Below are positions 1 to 9,051 of a stretch of DNA of 64,000 bases, piece by piece. Source of the DNA: Acetivibrio cellulolyticus CD2 (GTDB lineage Bacteria > Bacillota > Clostridia > Acetivibrionales > Acetivibrionaceae); assembly GCF_000179595.2 (NCBI RefSeq), contig NZ_JH556653.1:1712018-1776017 (forward strand), written 5' to 3'. The notes beneath the pieces were generated by a model. That model was not told where the DNA came from. It saw only the letters and a list, made by a program, of their open reading frames with translations, and ran no database searches. The first letter of the stretch is position 1. Each line of letters opens with the position of its first letter. Made by a program: the position numbers and the translations under genes.

Positions 1-174
1 TTCAGTCAATACCTCACTTACATTTCCTGAATACGAAACCGTAGTTGGCAGCTTTTCTGCTTCCGCGACAGGGTTATCCATTATTGGTACAATATCGTCA
101 GTCGCAAAAGCGGAAGACCAACACAGTATTACAGCCGACATTACGGCAATGGAAATTAGTTTTTTAAAACACAT
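1..174 (-). CDS. Exported protein, N-terminal fragment
   Basis: The first 58 residues of a minus-strand gene that runs off the left edge of the window. The start ATG at 174 is preceded by a strong GGAGG ribosome binding site. Residues 1-24 form a signal peptide: MCFKK, then a hydrophobic stretch, then AFA as a likely signal peptidase I site. The mature start is acidic (TDDIVPIMDNP). Too little remains to assign a family. The product is probably secreted, which fits the neighbouring lipoprotein and dockerin protein. Confidence 0.7.
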   Translation of the reverse strand, partial: MCFKKLISIAVMSAVILCWSSAFATDDIVPIMDNPVAEAEKLPTTVSYSGNVSEVLTE

Positions 175-394
175 GATTTTTACCTCCAAAACTTTTTTTA
201 ATAGAACTTACATAAAACTTTTTTGCCAAGATACATATAAATATCCAAAAATCTTGCAATCACTATAAATACAAACCATTTATGTGGATATTTATCTACA
301 AGGTTCAAAATTTTAAGTAATATCCTTTATAATTATTAGACAAAATATTTACATAAAAGGTTTCATTCAAATTTGCATAAAAACATAATTTCTG

Positions 395-1048
395 CTATAT
401 TCCCATCTTTTCATGAAAAATAATATCTATGTTGTTCAGAATATAACTTTTTAACTTATTATAGAACTCAGCATCATTATTCCAAAACCTTTCATCTAGG
501 CTGTCAATTTTTTCTGAATCTTCTTCTCGATAAGCTTCAATGTATTCATCGAAAATATCAAGTACCACAGTACAGTTTATTTCTATTAATGCATTCCTTA
601 TTTCTTCATCAAATACTCCAATTATGTTATCTAACTCACCTGGAGCACAAGCAGAATAAAAATCATATAGTATATCAAACAGTTTGCTTACATCTGTATT
701 ATTTCCCATAGGGCAAAACTCAAATAAATCATACACTGAGGACGTTTTGTTGATTTTTTCTATGAAATCTTCAATCTTTGGAGCATTTACCAATTCCCAT
801 TCTTTAGAGTCTTTAAGGTATTTTATATTCTCTATTGCTCTATTAATATCGCCATTAAACTTTTGATAGTTCTCAAATGCAACATCATCATTTATTTCAG
901 TTGCTTTAATGATTTCACTGATTTTTAAGCTTTTAAGATATTTAAATGCTTTTTCTATATCCCACTCTGAGACTTCAAGTGCTAGTTTACATTCACTAAT
1001 TGTAGCTATAATTCTTTTCCTTAGTTCATTGACTTTATTTGAATCCAT
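395..1048 (-). CDS. Hypothetical protein with two UBA/TS-N-like helical repeats
   Basis: 217 residues, soluble, acidic and helix-rich. The family as a whole is not recognised. Residues 20-39 (CKLALEVSEWDIEKAFKYLK) resemble the N-terminal UBA-like motif of elongation factor Ts (CKKALE...GDIEKA...LR). Residues 53-76 repeat the pattern with FNGDINRAIENIK. The rest is acidic helix with many Asp/Glu. There is no signal peptide or membrane segment. The next gene upstream (83 residues) is on the same strand 36 bp away, so the pair may be co-transcribed. UBA-like helices are protein-binding modules, but a role here would be a guess. Confidence 0.6.
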   Translation of the reverse strand: MDSNKVNELRKRIIATISECKLALEVSEWDIEKAFKYLKSLKISEIIKATEINDDVAFENYQKFNGDINRAIENIKYLKDSKEWELVNAPKIEDFIEKINKTSSVYDLFEFCPMGNNTDVSKLFDILYDFYSACAPGELDNIIGVFDEEIRNALIEINCTVVLDIFDEYIEAYREEDSEKIDSLDERFWNNDAEFYNKLKSYILNNIDIIFHEKMGI

Positions 1049-1084
1049 GGCTTTTAATTACCTACCAGTTTTTTATAGTCCTGC

Positions 1085-1336
1085 TTAAGACACTCCCCTC
1101 ATTGGAATAACACTTATAAGTTCAATATCATCTAAATTAACTGTTTTATTTTCTTTCTCATCCTTAATTGAATTCAATTTTATAACAAATCTAATATCTA
1201 TATCAGATATGTATTCTACTCCAACAAATAAATATAAATCACGCTTTATTTTAAAAAAACAAGCACGATCATTTGAAGGAACAAAATTCTTTAAGTATTC
1301 TCTTATTTTGTTTTTATCAAGTATATTTGACCTCAT
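1085..1336 (-). CDS. Small hypothetical protein
   Basis: 83 residues with no recognised domain. The start ATG at 1336 has an AGAGGG ribosome binding site. The predicted fold is alternating strands and helices, with no signal peptide, membrane segment or cysteine cluster. It sits between the lipoprotein gene (stop 31 bp upstream) and the 217-residue gene, all in one direction, so the three may form one transcript. Confidence 0.55.
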   Translation of the reverse strand: MRSNILDKNKIREYLKNFVPSNDRACFFKIKRDLYLFVGVEYISDIDIRFVIKLNSIKDEKENKTVNLDDIELISVIPMRGVS

Positions 1337-1366
1337 AATTTAAACCCTCTTAATATACTTATTTAC

Positions 1367-2764
1367 TCAAGCGCCCAAACCAAACGTAATGACATGTAAA
1401 GCCTCTCCATTATTCATTTCATAGAAATTAAGACTAAAGCCCTCATAGTATTCACTCTTTGTAACTACTTCCATTTTCCCATCTCCATTAGCATCTACTA
1501 TGAAAGGCACTGTATTGTATAAAACAGGTTCATTCTCATTAGTTTCTTTATAATAATTCTCGGTTATCACAAAAGACTTATCCTTTCCGCCAACATTCTC
1601 TTGTAGTATTATAAATGAATAGGTATTTTCTTCAGCAAATTTATTTTTTGAGTAATCAATATTTGTTGCATTTATTAAAACTTCCTCTGTACCATTTCCA
1701 TCAAGATCAACACTTATTGCTTGCTTAATGACAGCAGGTACACTACCTAATCCCCTATCTGTCAAAACATCATTAACAGCACTTTCATATTGCTCTGTAT
1801 TTTCTTTTTGAATTGTTGGTATCCTAGGTAATGCATTCCAATCCCCGCATATTCCAATAGCTTCTAATCCGTTTTCCAATGTAGGAGTATATCCTACTGA
1901 AAACCATTCTCCTGGTCCATTTTCTTCAACAACTTTCTGCCCCTCAAATTCACCAATTTCTTTATCGATAGAGTAAAACTTATATTTTTCCCCGCCTACT
2001 ATTCGCTGACAAAATTCTCTTTTATCAGTTTCGGAGTTACCTGACAATTGCTCAAAAAGATCTGCTGATATCCATTTATTATCTTGAATACCTCCAACAA
2101 GAGCTGCACACGTATTCATAGGATAAATAATTGGAACAAAACTCTTTTCAACATTGTCTTTCTGGTTTTTAGACTCATTTACATAGCCTGTTCCATCCCA
2201 GACCAACCTTTTTCCATTTATAACAAAGTCAGCCCAGTCACGTATTTTACTATAAACAATTCCAATTTCACTTTGTTTTTCTATGTTGCTTGTATCAACA
2301 AATATACCTGTCAAAGGAATATATCTTTCAACTTTTTCATTATTAATTATGTAGACCCCTAAAGCAGCATTTGCTTGCGATGAACTATAATATCTGTTTG
2401 ATAATATGGCAATTACTTCTCTTACACCATCATTGTTAATATCCTCAGAAGCTATACCAATATTCACAACTTTATCATTTCCCATCTTTCCATCTTCAAT
2501 ATCTCTAATTTCATCTTTATGATGTTCTTTTACAAATTGCCTTTCCTTCTTGAAATTTTCAAAGGAGAATGACAACCATTTAGTTTCTGAATTTTTATCC
2601 CCACTTGAATCCTGATTTTGATTAGATGGGCTTTCGCTTATCAATTCTCTTTTATCTGTAGGAGTTTGGCTATATTGTTGATCAGGGTTATTTGTAATTT
2701 GTTTATCACAACCTACTAAAATAATAAATGCATATAAAATAGTCATAAATATAAGCTTTTTCAT
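1367..2764 (-). CDS. Lipoprotein with FG-GAP/VCBS-like acidic repeats
   Basis: 465 residues. The N-terminus MKKLIFMTILYAFIILVGC is a lipoprotein signal with a lipobox (LVGC, lipidated Cys19), followed by a Ser/Gln/Asn-rich linker to about residue 62. Three short Ca-binding-like repeats are visible: DINNDGVREV (about 108), DLDGNGTEEVL (about 354) and DANGDGKMEVV (about 430). Such D-x-[DN]-x-DG repeats are typical of FG-GAP/VCBS surface proteins in clostridia. It is expected on the outer face of the membrane. The start has a GGGGGATAA ribosome binding site. Its upstream region matches that of the dockerin gene at 7911 (see the regulatory entries), suggesting shared control. Confidence 0.75.
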   Translation of the reverse strand: MKKLIFMTILYAFIILVGCDKQITNNPDQQYSQTPTDKRELISESPSNQNQDSSGDKNSETKWLSFSFENFKKERQFVKEHHKDEIRDIEDGKMGNDKVVNIGIASEDINNDGVREVIAILSNRYYSSSQANAALGVYIINNEKVERYIPLTGIFVDTSNIEKQSEIGIVYSKIRDWADFVINGKRLVWDGTGYVNESKNQKDNVEKSFVPIIYPMNTCAALVGGIQDNKWISADLFEQLSGNSETDKREFCQRIVGGEKYKFYSIDKEIGEFEGQKVVEENGPGEWFSVGYTPTLENGLEAIGICGDWNALPRIPTIQKENTEQYESAVNDVLTDRGLGSVPAVIKQAISVDLDGNGTEEVLINATNIDYSKNKFAEENTYSFIILQENVGGKDKSFVITENYYKETNENEPVLYNTVPFIVDANGDGKMEVVTKSEYYEGFSLNFYEMNNGEALHVITFGLGA

Positions 2765-2803
2765 AATTTATCCCCCAAATAGTGTTCGTGTAAATTAATA
2801 TAT

Positions 2804-2880
2804 ACATTTTTATACTGAACTTGCTACAATCGACATCACAATTATATTACAAACCACTTTTTAGTGCTATTATATTTTGT
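2804..2880 (-). promoter_or_regulatory. Upstream element shared with the dockerin gene, copy 1
   Basis: About 75 bp starting about 40 bp before the lipoprotein start. It is nearly identical to 7952-8030, which lies at the same distance from the dockerin gene. On the minus strand it contains a TATAAT -10-like hexamer in the context TTTGTAATATAATTGTGA and a CAC...GTG dyad (CACTTTTTAGTG). The dyad arms are kept in the second copy although the bases between them differ. This probably combines a promoter and an operator. Confidence 0.5.
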
Positions 2881-2985
2881 AAGAAACACATCCACAATCT
2901 CAGAAAACTAGAATTTCATGAGCTTGATTTATTCTAAAATTTGAATTATAATTAGCAAATATTAACACAAACAGGAGGGATTTAC

Positions 2986-3177
2986 ATGAATAAGTTTAGT
3001 AAAAGAATTATACTTGCTTTAATAATTACTATGTCATTTTCTCTATCTTTGACTTACTTAAACGCACCAGAAAGCCAAAGAAAGAAATTATTATCCCACA
3101 TCAAATCAGGCAAACCGGGAAAGGTTGTAGAAATTTGCTTAGGACAGGCTGTAAATTGCACTCAGGTACGTTTATAA
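2986..3177 (+). CDS. Small exported peptide with a two-cysteine tail
   Basis: 63 residues behind a very strong AGGAGGG ribosome binding site. Residues 1-28 look like a signal peptide or single membrane anchor (MNKFSKRIILALII, then hydrophobic residues). A basic linker follows, then VEICLGQAVNCTQVRL with two Cys six residues apart. Family not recognised. The size, signal and C-terminal Cys pair suit a secreted peptide (signal, toxin or disulfide/thiolactone loop), which is inference. It stands alone between divergent genes and is the only plus-strand gene in the first 8 kb. Confidence 0.55.
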   Translation: MNKFSKRIILALIITMSFSLSLTYLNAPESQRKKLLSHIKSGKPGKVVEICLGQAVNCTQVRL

Positions 3178-3281
3178 AATCACTCTATATTTTCTATTGA
3201 AGGAGTTAGAATTAATGCCAGGAATCTATTATTTCTCTTCAAAGCATATAAAGTAAATCAAAATAATTCTATGGGAACTAT

Positions 3282-3334
3282 GGAATGACTTAGAAACAAT
3301 GGAATTTATATTTCACATATTCCTAAGTCATTCC
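3282..3334. repeat. 12-bp perfect inverted repeat
   Basis: GGAATGACTTAG at 3282-3293 is exactly complementary to CTAAGTCATTCC at 3323-3334, with a 29-base AT-rich loop. No T-run follows, so it is a poor intrinsic terminator for the small peptide gene. It may be the remains of a mobile element, because a transposase-like fragment follows about 60 bp later. Confidence 0.4.
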
Positions 3335-3395
3335 AAACCTTAACAAGTTTCTTAACACTCACTTAAATAGATAGACACTATTTATACCTATATTT

Positions 3396-3515
3396 TTTAC
3401 AACATTGGAACTAGATGAAGCATTTGCAGCCTGTCTAAATCATAATTACTACAGCAAGATCCATCCTGAGATTGAAAAATACCAAAATGACTCCTGCTGA
3501 GTATAGAATCCTCAT
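3396..3515 (+). pseudogene. Possible IS3-type transposase C-terminal remnant
   Basis: Two overlapping frames hold short pieces resembling the end of an IS3 orfB integrase: LDEAFAACLNHNYYS in one, and KMTPAEYR (the usual C-terminal motif of IS3 transposases) in another. A frameshift between them and the absence of any start mark it as decayed. The identification rests on one short motif. Confidence 0.35.
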
Positions 3516-3552
3516 GTATAAAGTTTGGGTATAATTATAAAAGCAATTTCTA

Positions 3553-6500
3553 TTAAGTTTCATAGGGTAATTTATTAAATACCCCCAACAAATATCCCTT
3601 AAGTATTGCAAAATCTATGGAGTTTATGCTTCCGTCCCTGTTTAAATCTCCAACATACATCTTATCTTTCGCCTCGAAACTTACAACCATACCTAACAGA
3701 TATTTTTTAAGAACTGCAAAATCTATGGAGTTAACTTTTTTATCTCCGTTATAATCACCAACCACTTCAATATCATCTTCATTATAGTAGAAAACCTTTG
3801 TATCATTGGGTTGACACATATACAAGGTCCCTGTTTTATCAAAGAAAACATTTTGGGAATCTGCCCTTGGCATTGTACTCGAAACTGACAAATCACTAGT
3901 CCTGAACAGCTGTGTAGTTCCAGCAAAGTTCTTGTTTTCAGGTCCAAAATCATATATGTTTTCAGAAAGCTTATTTATGATTTTGAAGTTATCTACATCC
4001 AAAACAATGTTTTTGCAGTACATCCTGTTTTGTGATTCATCAAGGAAAATAGGAGTGTTCAACGGATCTCTTCCAATATCTGCATGTCCTGAATTTTGTT
4101 CATAAAGCTTTTTAACAATACTGATATTACCTGATTCATCAATACTGCATTTGTATATGTTACTTCCACCCCATCCAGAGTCCCATCCGTATTGGTACCA
4201 GTAATAAAACTCATTACCGGAACTTGAAAACACAAGGTCTCCAATTCCGTTAATTTTACTTGTGTAATTCTTAAGCTCTCTGCTTTCAGGATCATAAACC
4301 CATAAGCCCGGTGCCCATGCACCATCAACCATAAACAGCTTTTTATTTTTATAATATATATGAAAGTGCGTGCTCCTGCCATATGTATTGGGAATCGAAA
4401 ATTTTATCTCTTCAACTTTTTCTTTGCTCACTGTATCAAAAACATGAACAGAACCATTTGAGTTTAATATATATAATGTCTTTTTATCATCTGACAGGCA
4501 CAAATCGGAAGGTATTTCTTCCAGACCTATTGTTTTTTCCAGTCCAAAACAACTTAAATCTATAATAGATAGTACCTTTTTCTCCTTACTGAATCCATAA
4601 GCCTTGTTGTTTATAGAGTCGTAAATCACCCTGTCGAACCTGTCGCCAGTATCAAAGTAGCTACAGTCGGTTGTATCAATACCGATTAAATCACTCTTGA
4701 CCTCTTCCCCATTAATCATATAATGAATTGTCAAATTATAATGGGAAGCGGGTTCCAAACCATCCAAAATAAATTTATGCTCCTGTGAAGGAAGACTCCA
4801 ACCTGTTTTAAATCCTGTATTTTCTTCAGTTCCATATTCTAACATACAAACATATGGATTTTTATTTGTCCAGATAATACTTATGGAATTTTTAGAAATC
4901 TGCCTTATGAGAAGATTATCCGGATAAATTACATCTTTCGGTCTGGCATCAATTACATTAACCTTTACAGTGGTGATATATCCTTTATACAGGGTTGTAA
5001 TGCTGGTACTTCCACAGGCAACCGCAGTAATCAGACCATACTGATCTACCTTTGCAATTGAATGATTTTCCGAACTGTAAATTACCTCATTTGTTACATC
5101 TATTTTAGAACCATCCGAATAATCAGCATCAACTTTAAGTTGAAATGGTTCCTGTCCGTCAAACGTAATGTCATCGGTATTGGTTGTGATTCCTGTTAAC
5201 TCCATCTTTGCATACTCAATGCTTGTTATTCTAAATCCATACAAGTTTGTGCCATTATCTGAGGTTAAACGGATTTTAAAACTATTTCCTTTGACGGTTA
5301 TTGTTTTACCTGCAAGATTGTTGCCGGTAAAAGGGCTGCCTGAGATATCGCCGTATTTATCACTTATGTATAAGTAATCACAACTGCTTTCTAATGCTGT
5401 ATCGGAAGAAAAAGTTATTTTCATCAAATCCCCGGTATAGTCAGGCTCTGTGTATTCCCAAAGCACATCTGTATTGGTAGCATAAGGATGATTTGACTCA
5501 ATGTATTGTGCTACTTCAAAGTGCACTATATATTTAATGGAGTAACTTCCATCGGGGGATGACAGTATAATCTCTGTGCTACCGGGCAGACTTGCTGCAG
5601 GTTCAATACTCACCTTTGCATTGGGATCTTGTGCAATAGCAGTAAGTACCGGTACTTTTTCAGTTCTAAAGGGCAATATAACGTCATAGGAAGTTACCCT
5701 TGGGTCAAAATTAGGAGATAATTCCCCACTTGAGAGTGTTATTGATTTTAGTCCCAATGCCACATCAACCTTTATAATTTGAGTAAAACTGCCGTAATTT
5801 ATAACTATTTCTGTTGTACCCATTCCAACACCAGTAACCAAACCGGTTGAGCTTGCCGTTGCTATATTGGGATTACCGGTTTTAAAGGTTGCCTGAGAAG
5901 TTAAATCGCTCTTTCTCCCATCTGAATAGCCGCCAGTGGCAAAGACTTGAAAAGTCTGGTTTTTATCCAGAGACACCCTGGTAGCATTAGTATCAACGCT
6001 TAGAAGCTTTGGGATTTTTAAAATATTATTCTTTTCGTAGATAAGGGACAAGTCCTGATCCAAATAGAATGATTTAGCTCCCTCAAGATCTAAATACTCG
6101 ATTTCCTGGCATGTACTCAAATTATAAAACCCTGATGGTCCCAATGCTAGATTGGCATCAGTGTTAACTGCATAAATATCTTCAGGGAAAAATCTTTCTA
6201 AGAGGCTTAAATCATCTTGACTAAAAATATATTTCTTGCAAATTATCTCATCTTTGCCGTTAAGTAATAATGGAAGTGTGTCAAAGGGAGAAACCCATGT
6301 ATCAAAACAGCAAAAATTGCTTGTAGCCACTTGAGTAAAAGTTGTACCATCAATTGAATACTTTTGCAAATAATCTGCTAATGTATCCCGGTAATAAAAG
6401 TAATCATTATTTGGAGAAAAGACCATACCACCAATATTTTTTAAAGGAGATGAAATAAATTCAAACGATGATGCTTCAAATACATATAGTTTATGTTCCC

Positions 6501-7911
6501 ATTCACCTCCAACCAAGTAAAGCTTACCACCCCTATTATAGATGTGTTTGGAAAGTACCGAACCATTACTTGATACATAATCTGCTTCCATTGCATATTT
6601 TAGATTTCTCCGCACATTACCTGTGTTTATATCCAACTCGGTAACGGGATAATTTGTATCTGAGTTTGCTACAAATATCCTGGTCTTGTCTTCAGAAATA
6701 CATAAACCGGAAGGTCTATATGGCAATTTGACCTGCTTGATAACCTGACGCGTATTAAGATCAGTTATAAACAAGTGATTAAACGCATTGTCTATGGAAT
6801 AAGCTTTATTGCCGTCATATATCGTATCTTTGATGGTTCCCCTTAATTTAACCGAATAGGGATCTGGATTCCCCACAGCTGGTGTTTGCACAATAGAGGA
6901 AGAAGGTATTACCTCAATAGCAAATTGTTTGCTTGAATTTGAAGTCACCGCAATAAACTCGTAATTTTTGTAGTATATTTCTTCAACGTTATTTGCAGCA
7001 TTTACCGTCCCTGTTTTCTCCATAAAATCGTATTCATATATACCCACTTGATTTGTGCCATCGCACATAAAGAACCTGTTATTTTCAAGATCGTAAGCCA
7101 TTCCTCTTGAACCTTTTAAAATGCTTCCTACCAGAACAACATCTTCGGCATACTGACGGTTGCAACTGAATATTTCGGTGCTTCTGTTAAAATCAACAAA
7201 AAGGTATTTACCATCCGGAGACATGCTGGCACTTTTCGCATCATTCATACTAAATGAACCCTTCCATATTTCCTTGGATATATTCCCGCTGCTATCTATA
7301 TCATGAGTTTCTATAAACGTGTTATAAGCCATGCTAACGCCATAAACCCTATTATAATCCGGATTAATAAATATTTTACTTCTTTCATGAACTGTTTCAT
7401 AGTTGGCATATATTTGATGCCCTTGCTCCGTATAACTTCTTATTCCAGGCCATTGACCTGACCCGCTTGAAATATAAACATTGCCGTATGTATCTGCTGC
7501 AATATCATAGGGATCTAATGAAATATCACACTCTGAAATTTTAGTAAAATTATCAGCATCAATTACAGCGAAGGCACCTTGCTGGTCTTCCTGCAACCAA
7601 AAGGAGCTATGCTCGCCTTTAAGCAAACAAACATAAATCTTGCCGTTTGAATATGCAATACGCTCCGGTGGATACTTGAAAGTGATCTCTCTGTTATCTC
7701 CGGTCTCATAGTTAACCTCATACAACTTCTTGTTTGCCATATCTGAAAAGTAAATAACAGGCTTGTCCGGGTTAATTACAGAATCTGTTACCTCAAAGGA
7801 TAAAGGTATTATTCCACCTCCATCTGCACTTACAGTATTCAAAAGACCCGTGCATAAAAAACTTTGCATTAAAATGCATGCACATAAAAACAGAACTATA
7901 AACCTTTTCAT
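3553..7911 (-). CDS. Dockerin-bearing multidomain secreted protein (beta-propeller, Big2, CUB-like, Fn3-like)
   Basis: 1452 residues with a signal peptide at about 1-29. A WD40/YVTN-like beta-propeller follows (about 45-620). Then come a Big2 domain (about 635-715, ending in TTEIVINYGSF), a cadherin-like sandwich (about 717-800), a CUB-like domain (about 803-900, KIRLTSDNGTNLYGFRITSI), a second Big2 domain, a fibronectin III-like domain and a second propeller segment. The last 70 residues (1383-1452) are a type I dockerin: two Ca-binding repeats, GDYNGDKKVNSIDFAVLKKY and GDLNRDGSINSIDFAILKGY, both with Ser-Ile at the cohesin-recognition positions. It should dock onto a scaffoldin. No catalytic module is visible, so an adhesive or structural role is likelier than glycoside hydrolysis. 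The ribosome binding site is GGGGGAGA. Confidence 0.85.
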   Translation of the reverse strand: MKRFIVLFLCACILMQSFLCTGLLNTVSADGGGIIPLSFEVTDSVINPDKPVIYFSDMANKKLYEVNYETGDNREITFKYPPERIAYSNGKIYVCLLKGEHSSFWLQEDQQGAFAVIDADNFTKISECDISLDPYDIAADTYGNVYISSGSGQWPGIRSYTEQGHQIYANYETVHERSKIFINPDYNRVYGVSMAYNTFIETHDIDSSGNISKEIWKGSFSMNDAKSASMSPDGKYLFVDFNRSTEIFSCNRQYAEDVVLVGSILKGSRGMAYDLENNRFFMCDGTNQVGIYEYDFMEKTGTVNAANNVEEIYYKNYEFIAVTSNSSKQFAIEVIPSSSIVQTPAVGNPDPYSVKLRGTIKDTIYDGNKAYSIDNAFNHLFITDLNTRQVIKQVKLPYRPSGLCISEDKTRIFVANSDTNYPVTELDINTGNVRRNLKYAMEADYVSSNGSVLSKHIYNRGGKLYLVGGEWEHKLYVFEASSFEFISSPLKNIGGMVFSPNNDYFYYRDTLADYLQKYSIDGTTFTQVATSNFCCFDTWVSPFDTLPLLLNGKDEIICKKYIFSQDDLSLLERFFPEDIYAVNTDANLALGPSGFYNLSTCQEIEYLDLEGAKSFYLDQDLSLIYEKNNILKIPKLLSVDTNATRVSLDKNQTFQVFATGGYSDGRKSDLTSQATFKTGNPNIATASSTGLVTGVGMGTTEIVINYGSFTQIIKVDVALGLKSITLSSGELSPNFDPRVTSYDVILPFRTEKVPVLTAIAQDPNAKVSIEPAASLPGSTEIILSSPDGSYSIKYIVHFEVAQYIESNHPYATNTDVLWEYTEPDYTGDLMKITFSSDTALESSCDYLYISDKYGDISGSPFTGNNLAGKTITVKGNSFKIRLTSDNGTNLYGFRITSIEYAKMELTGITTNTDDITFDGQEPFQLKVDADYSDGSKIDVTNEVIYSSENHSIAKVDQYGLITAVACGSTSITTLYKGYITTVKVNVIDARPKDVIYPDNLLIRQISKNSISIIWTNKNPYVCMLEYGTEENTGFKTGWSLPSQEHKFILDGLEPASHYNLTIHYMINGEEVKSDLIGIDTTDCSYFDTGDRFDRVIYDSINNKAYGFSKEKKVLSIIDLSCFGLEKTIGLEEIPSDLCLSDDKKTLYILNSNGSVHVFDTVSKEKVEEIKFSIPNTYGRSTHFHIYYKNKKLFMVDGAWAPGLWVYDPESRELKNYTSKINGIGDLVFSSSGNEFYYWYQYGWDSGWGGSNIYKCSIDESGNISIVKKLYEQNSGHADIGRDPLNTPIFLDESQNRMYCKNIVLDVDNFKIINKLSENIYDFGPENKNFAGTTQLFRTSDLSVSSTMPRADSQNVFFDKTGTLYMCQPNDTKVFYYNEDDIEVVGDYNGDKKVNSIDFAVLKKYLLGMVVSFEAKDKMYVGDLNRDGSINSIDFAILKGYLLGVFNKLPYET

Positions 7912-7951
7912 GTGTTCTCCCCCAATTTCTTTATGTTTGTTTAAATCAATT

Positions 7952-8030
7952 TGTATATTTTTATATTGAACTTGCTACAAGCGACCTCACAATTATATTA
8001 CAAATCACGTATTGGTGCCATTATTTTATA
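7952..8030 (-). promoter_or_regulatory. Upstream element shared with the lipoprotein gene, copy 2
   Basis: This matches 2804-2880 over about 75 bp: the ATTGAACTTGCTACAA, GACCTCACAATTATATTACA and GTGCCATTATTTTA segments. It starts about 41 bp upstream of the dockerin gene start. The minus strand has the same TATAAT context and a CACGTATTGGTG dyad, with arms kept and core changed. The rest of 8031-8332 shows no recognisable feature. Confidence 0.5.
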
Positions 8031-8332
8031 ATTGACCATCTATAAATCTCAGATTCAGCTTTTTATGTACCAGCACCAGCTCCTTAAATAAAGAAGGTAT
8101 AACTATTCCTTTGCGCAGTGTTATAATATCTAACTCGCACTTTGTTCAATTTAGTTGGAAATTATGATAGAATTATTGTAGGTAATGGACCTTGTATTAA
8201 TAGAATTAAGTGCAAATTTGTAAATATGGAAAGCAAACTATATGAAGTTCATTAATTTATACATATTGTGAAGTTGTTCGCACTAAGCTTAATTATACGA
8301 AGTAAGATTATTTATATTTTGAGGGGTAAAAT

Positions 8333-9013
8333 ATGGACATAAAAAATACTGCTAAACAATTTGATAAGGTTGCATTAGAATATGATTTTGTAGTTTCGTT
8401 AACGGAAAAACAAGATGATATCCTTGTCAAAAGTATGCCTAATAAAAGAAATCAGGTTCTTGATATAGGCTGCGGTTCGGGAAACAAAAGTATATTACTA
8501 TCTAAATACTTTGAACATGTTATTGGTATTGATATTTCTGATTCATTCTTACAGATCGCGGAACACAAAAAAAATGCTAAAGGAATCAAGAATATTCAAT
8601 TTATAAATATGGACGCTGAAAAGATGGACTTTAGTGAAAAATTTGATATGATTATTAGTCGGACAACCTTTCATCATTTAAATATTGCAAATGTACTTGA
8701 ACGTTGCGTTTCTTTACTCAACAATGGTGGAGTTATATATATTAAAGATAATGTTTCTGATAATCCTACCCCAGCTAAATGGACATATATTGTTGGAGCG
8801 TTTTTGGAGTTTTGGCCTGATTGCAAACAATATGGCTTTAAAAATGCAAAAAGAATATTTTCTCATAATGTTTCGAAAGATTGGCTTTCTCATTTAGCAT
8901 CAGACATATATCTATCTGAAAGTGATTATCATAAAATTTACGAAAAACATCTTCCATCTTGCAACTTTATTAGGGAAGGGTGGGCAATGAATGTAATATG
9001 GAAAAAGATATAA
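8333..9013 (+). CDS. Class I SAM-dependent methyltransferase
   Basis: 226 residues. Motif I is VLDIGCGSGNKS (about 42-53), with an acidic strand-2 end at VIGIDIS and a motif II region near NMDAEKMDF. The fold is that of Methyltransf_11/25-type small-molecule methyltransferases; the substrate cannot be read from sequence. The ribosome binding site is GAGGGG. It is the first gene of the accessory region and lies 38 bp before the chimeric nitroreductase gene on the same strand, so they may share a transcript. Confidence 0.8.
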   Translation: MDIKNTAKQFDKVALEYDFVVSLTEKQDDILVKSMPNKRNQVLDIGCGSGNKSILLSKYFEHVIGIDISDSFLQIAEHKKNAKGIKNIQFINMDAEKMDFSEKFDMIISRTTFHHLNIANVLERCVSLLNNGGVIYIKDNVSDNPTPAKWTYIVGAFLEFWPDCKQYGFKNAKRIFSHNVSKDWLSHLASDIYLSESDYHKIYEKHLPSCNFIREGWAMNVIWKKI

Positions 9014-9051
9014 AGATTAAAAATATTTTTGCAAACATGAGGTAAAAAGTT

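Noticed and set aside
3282-3334. Intrinsic terminator of the small peptide gene
   Set aside because: The loop is 29 bases and no T-run follows the stem.
3553-7911. Several 60-110-codon frames inside the dockerin gene
   Set aside because: They lie in other frames of a single intact 1452-codon gene with strong domain matches.
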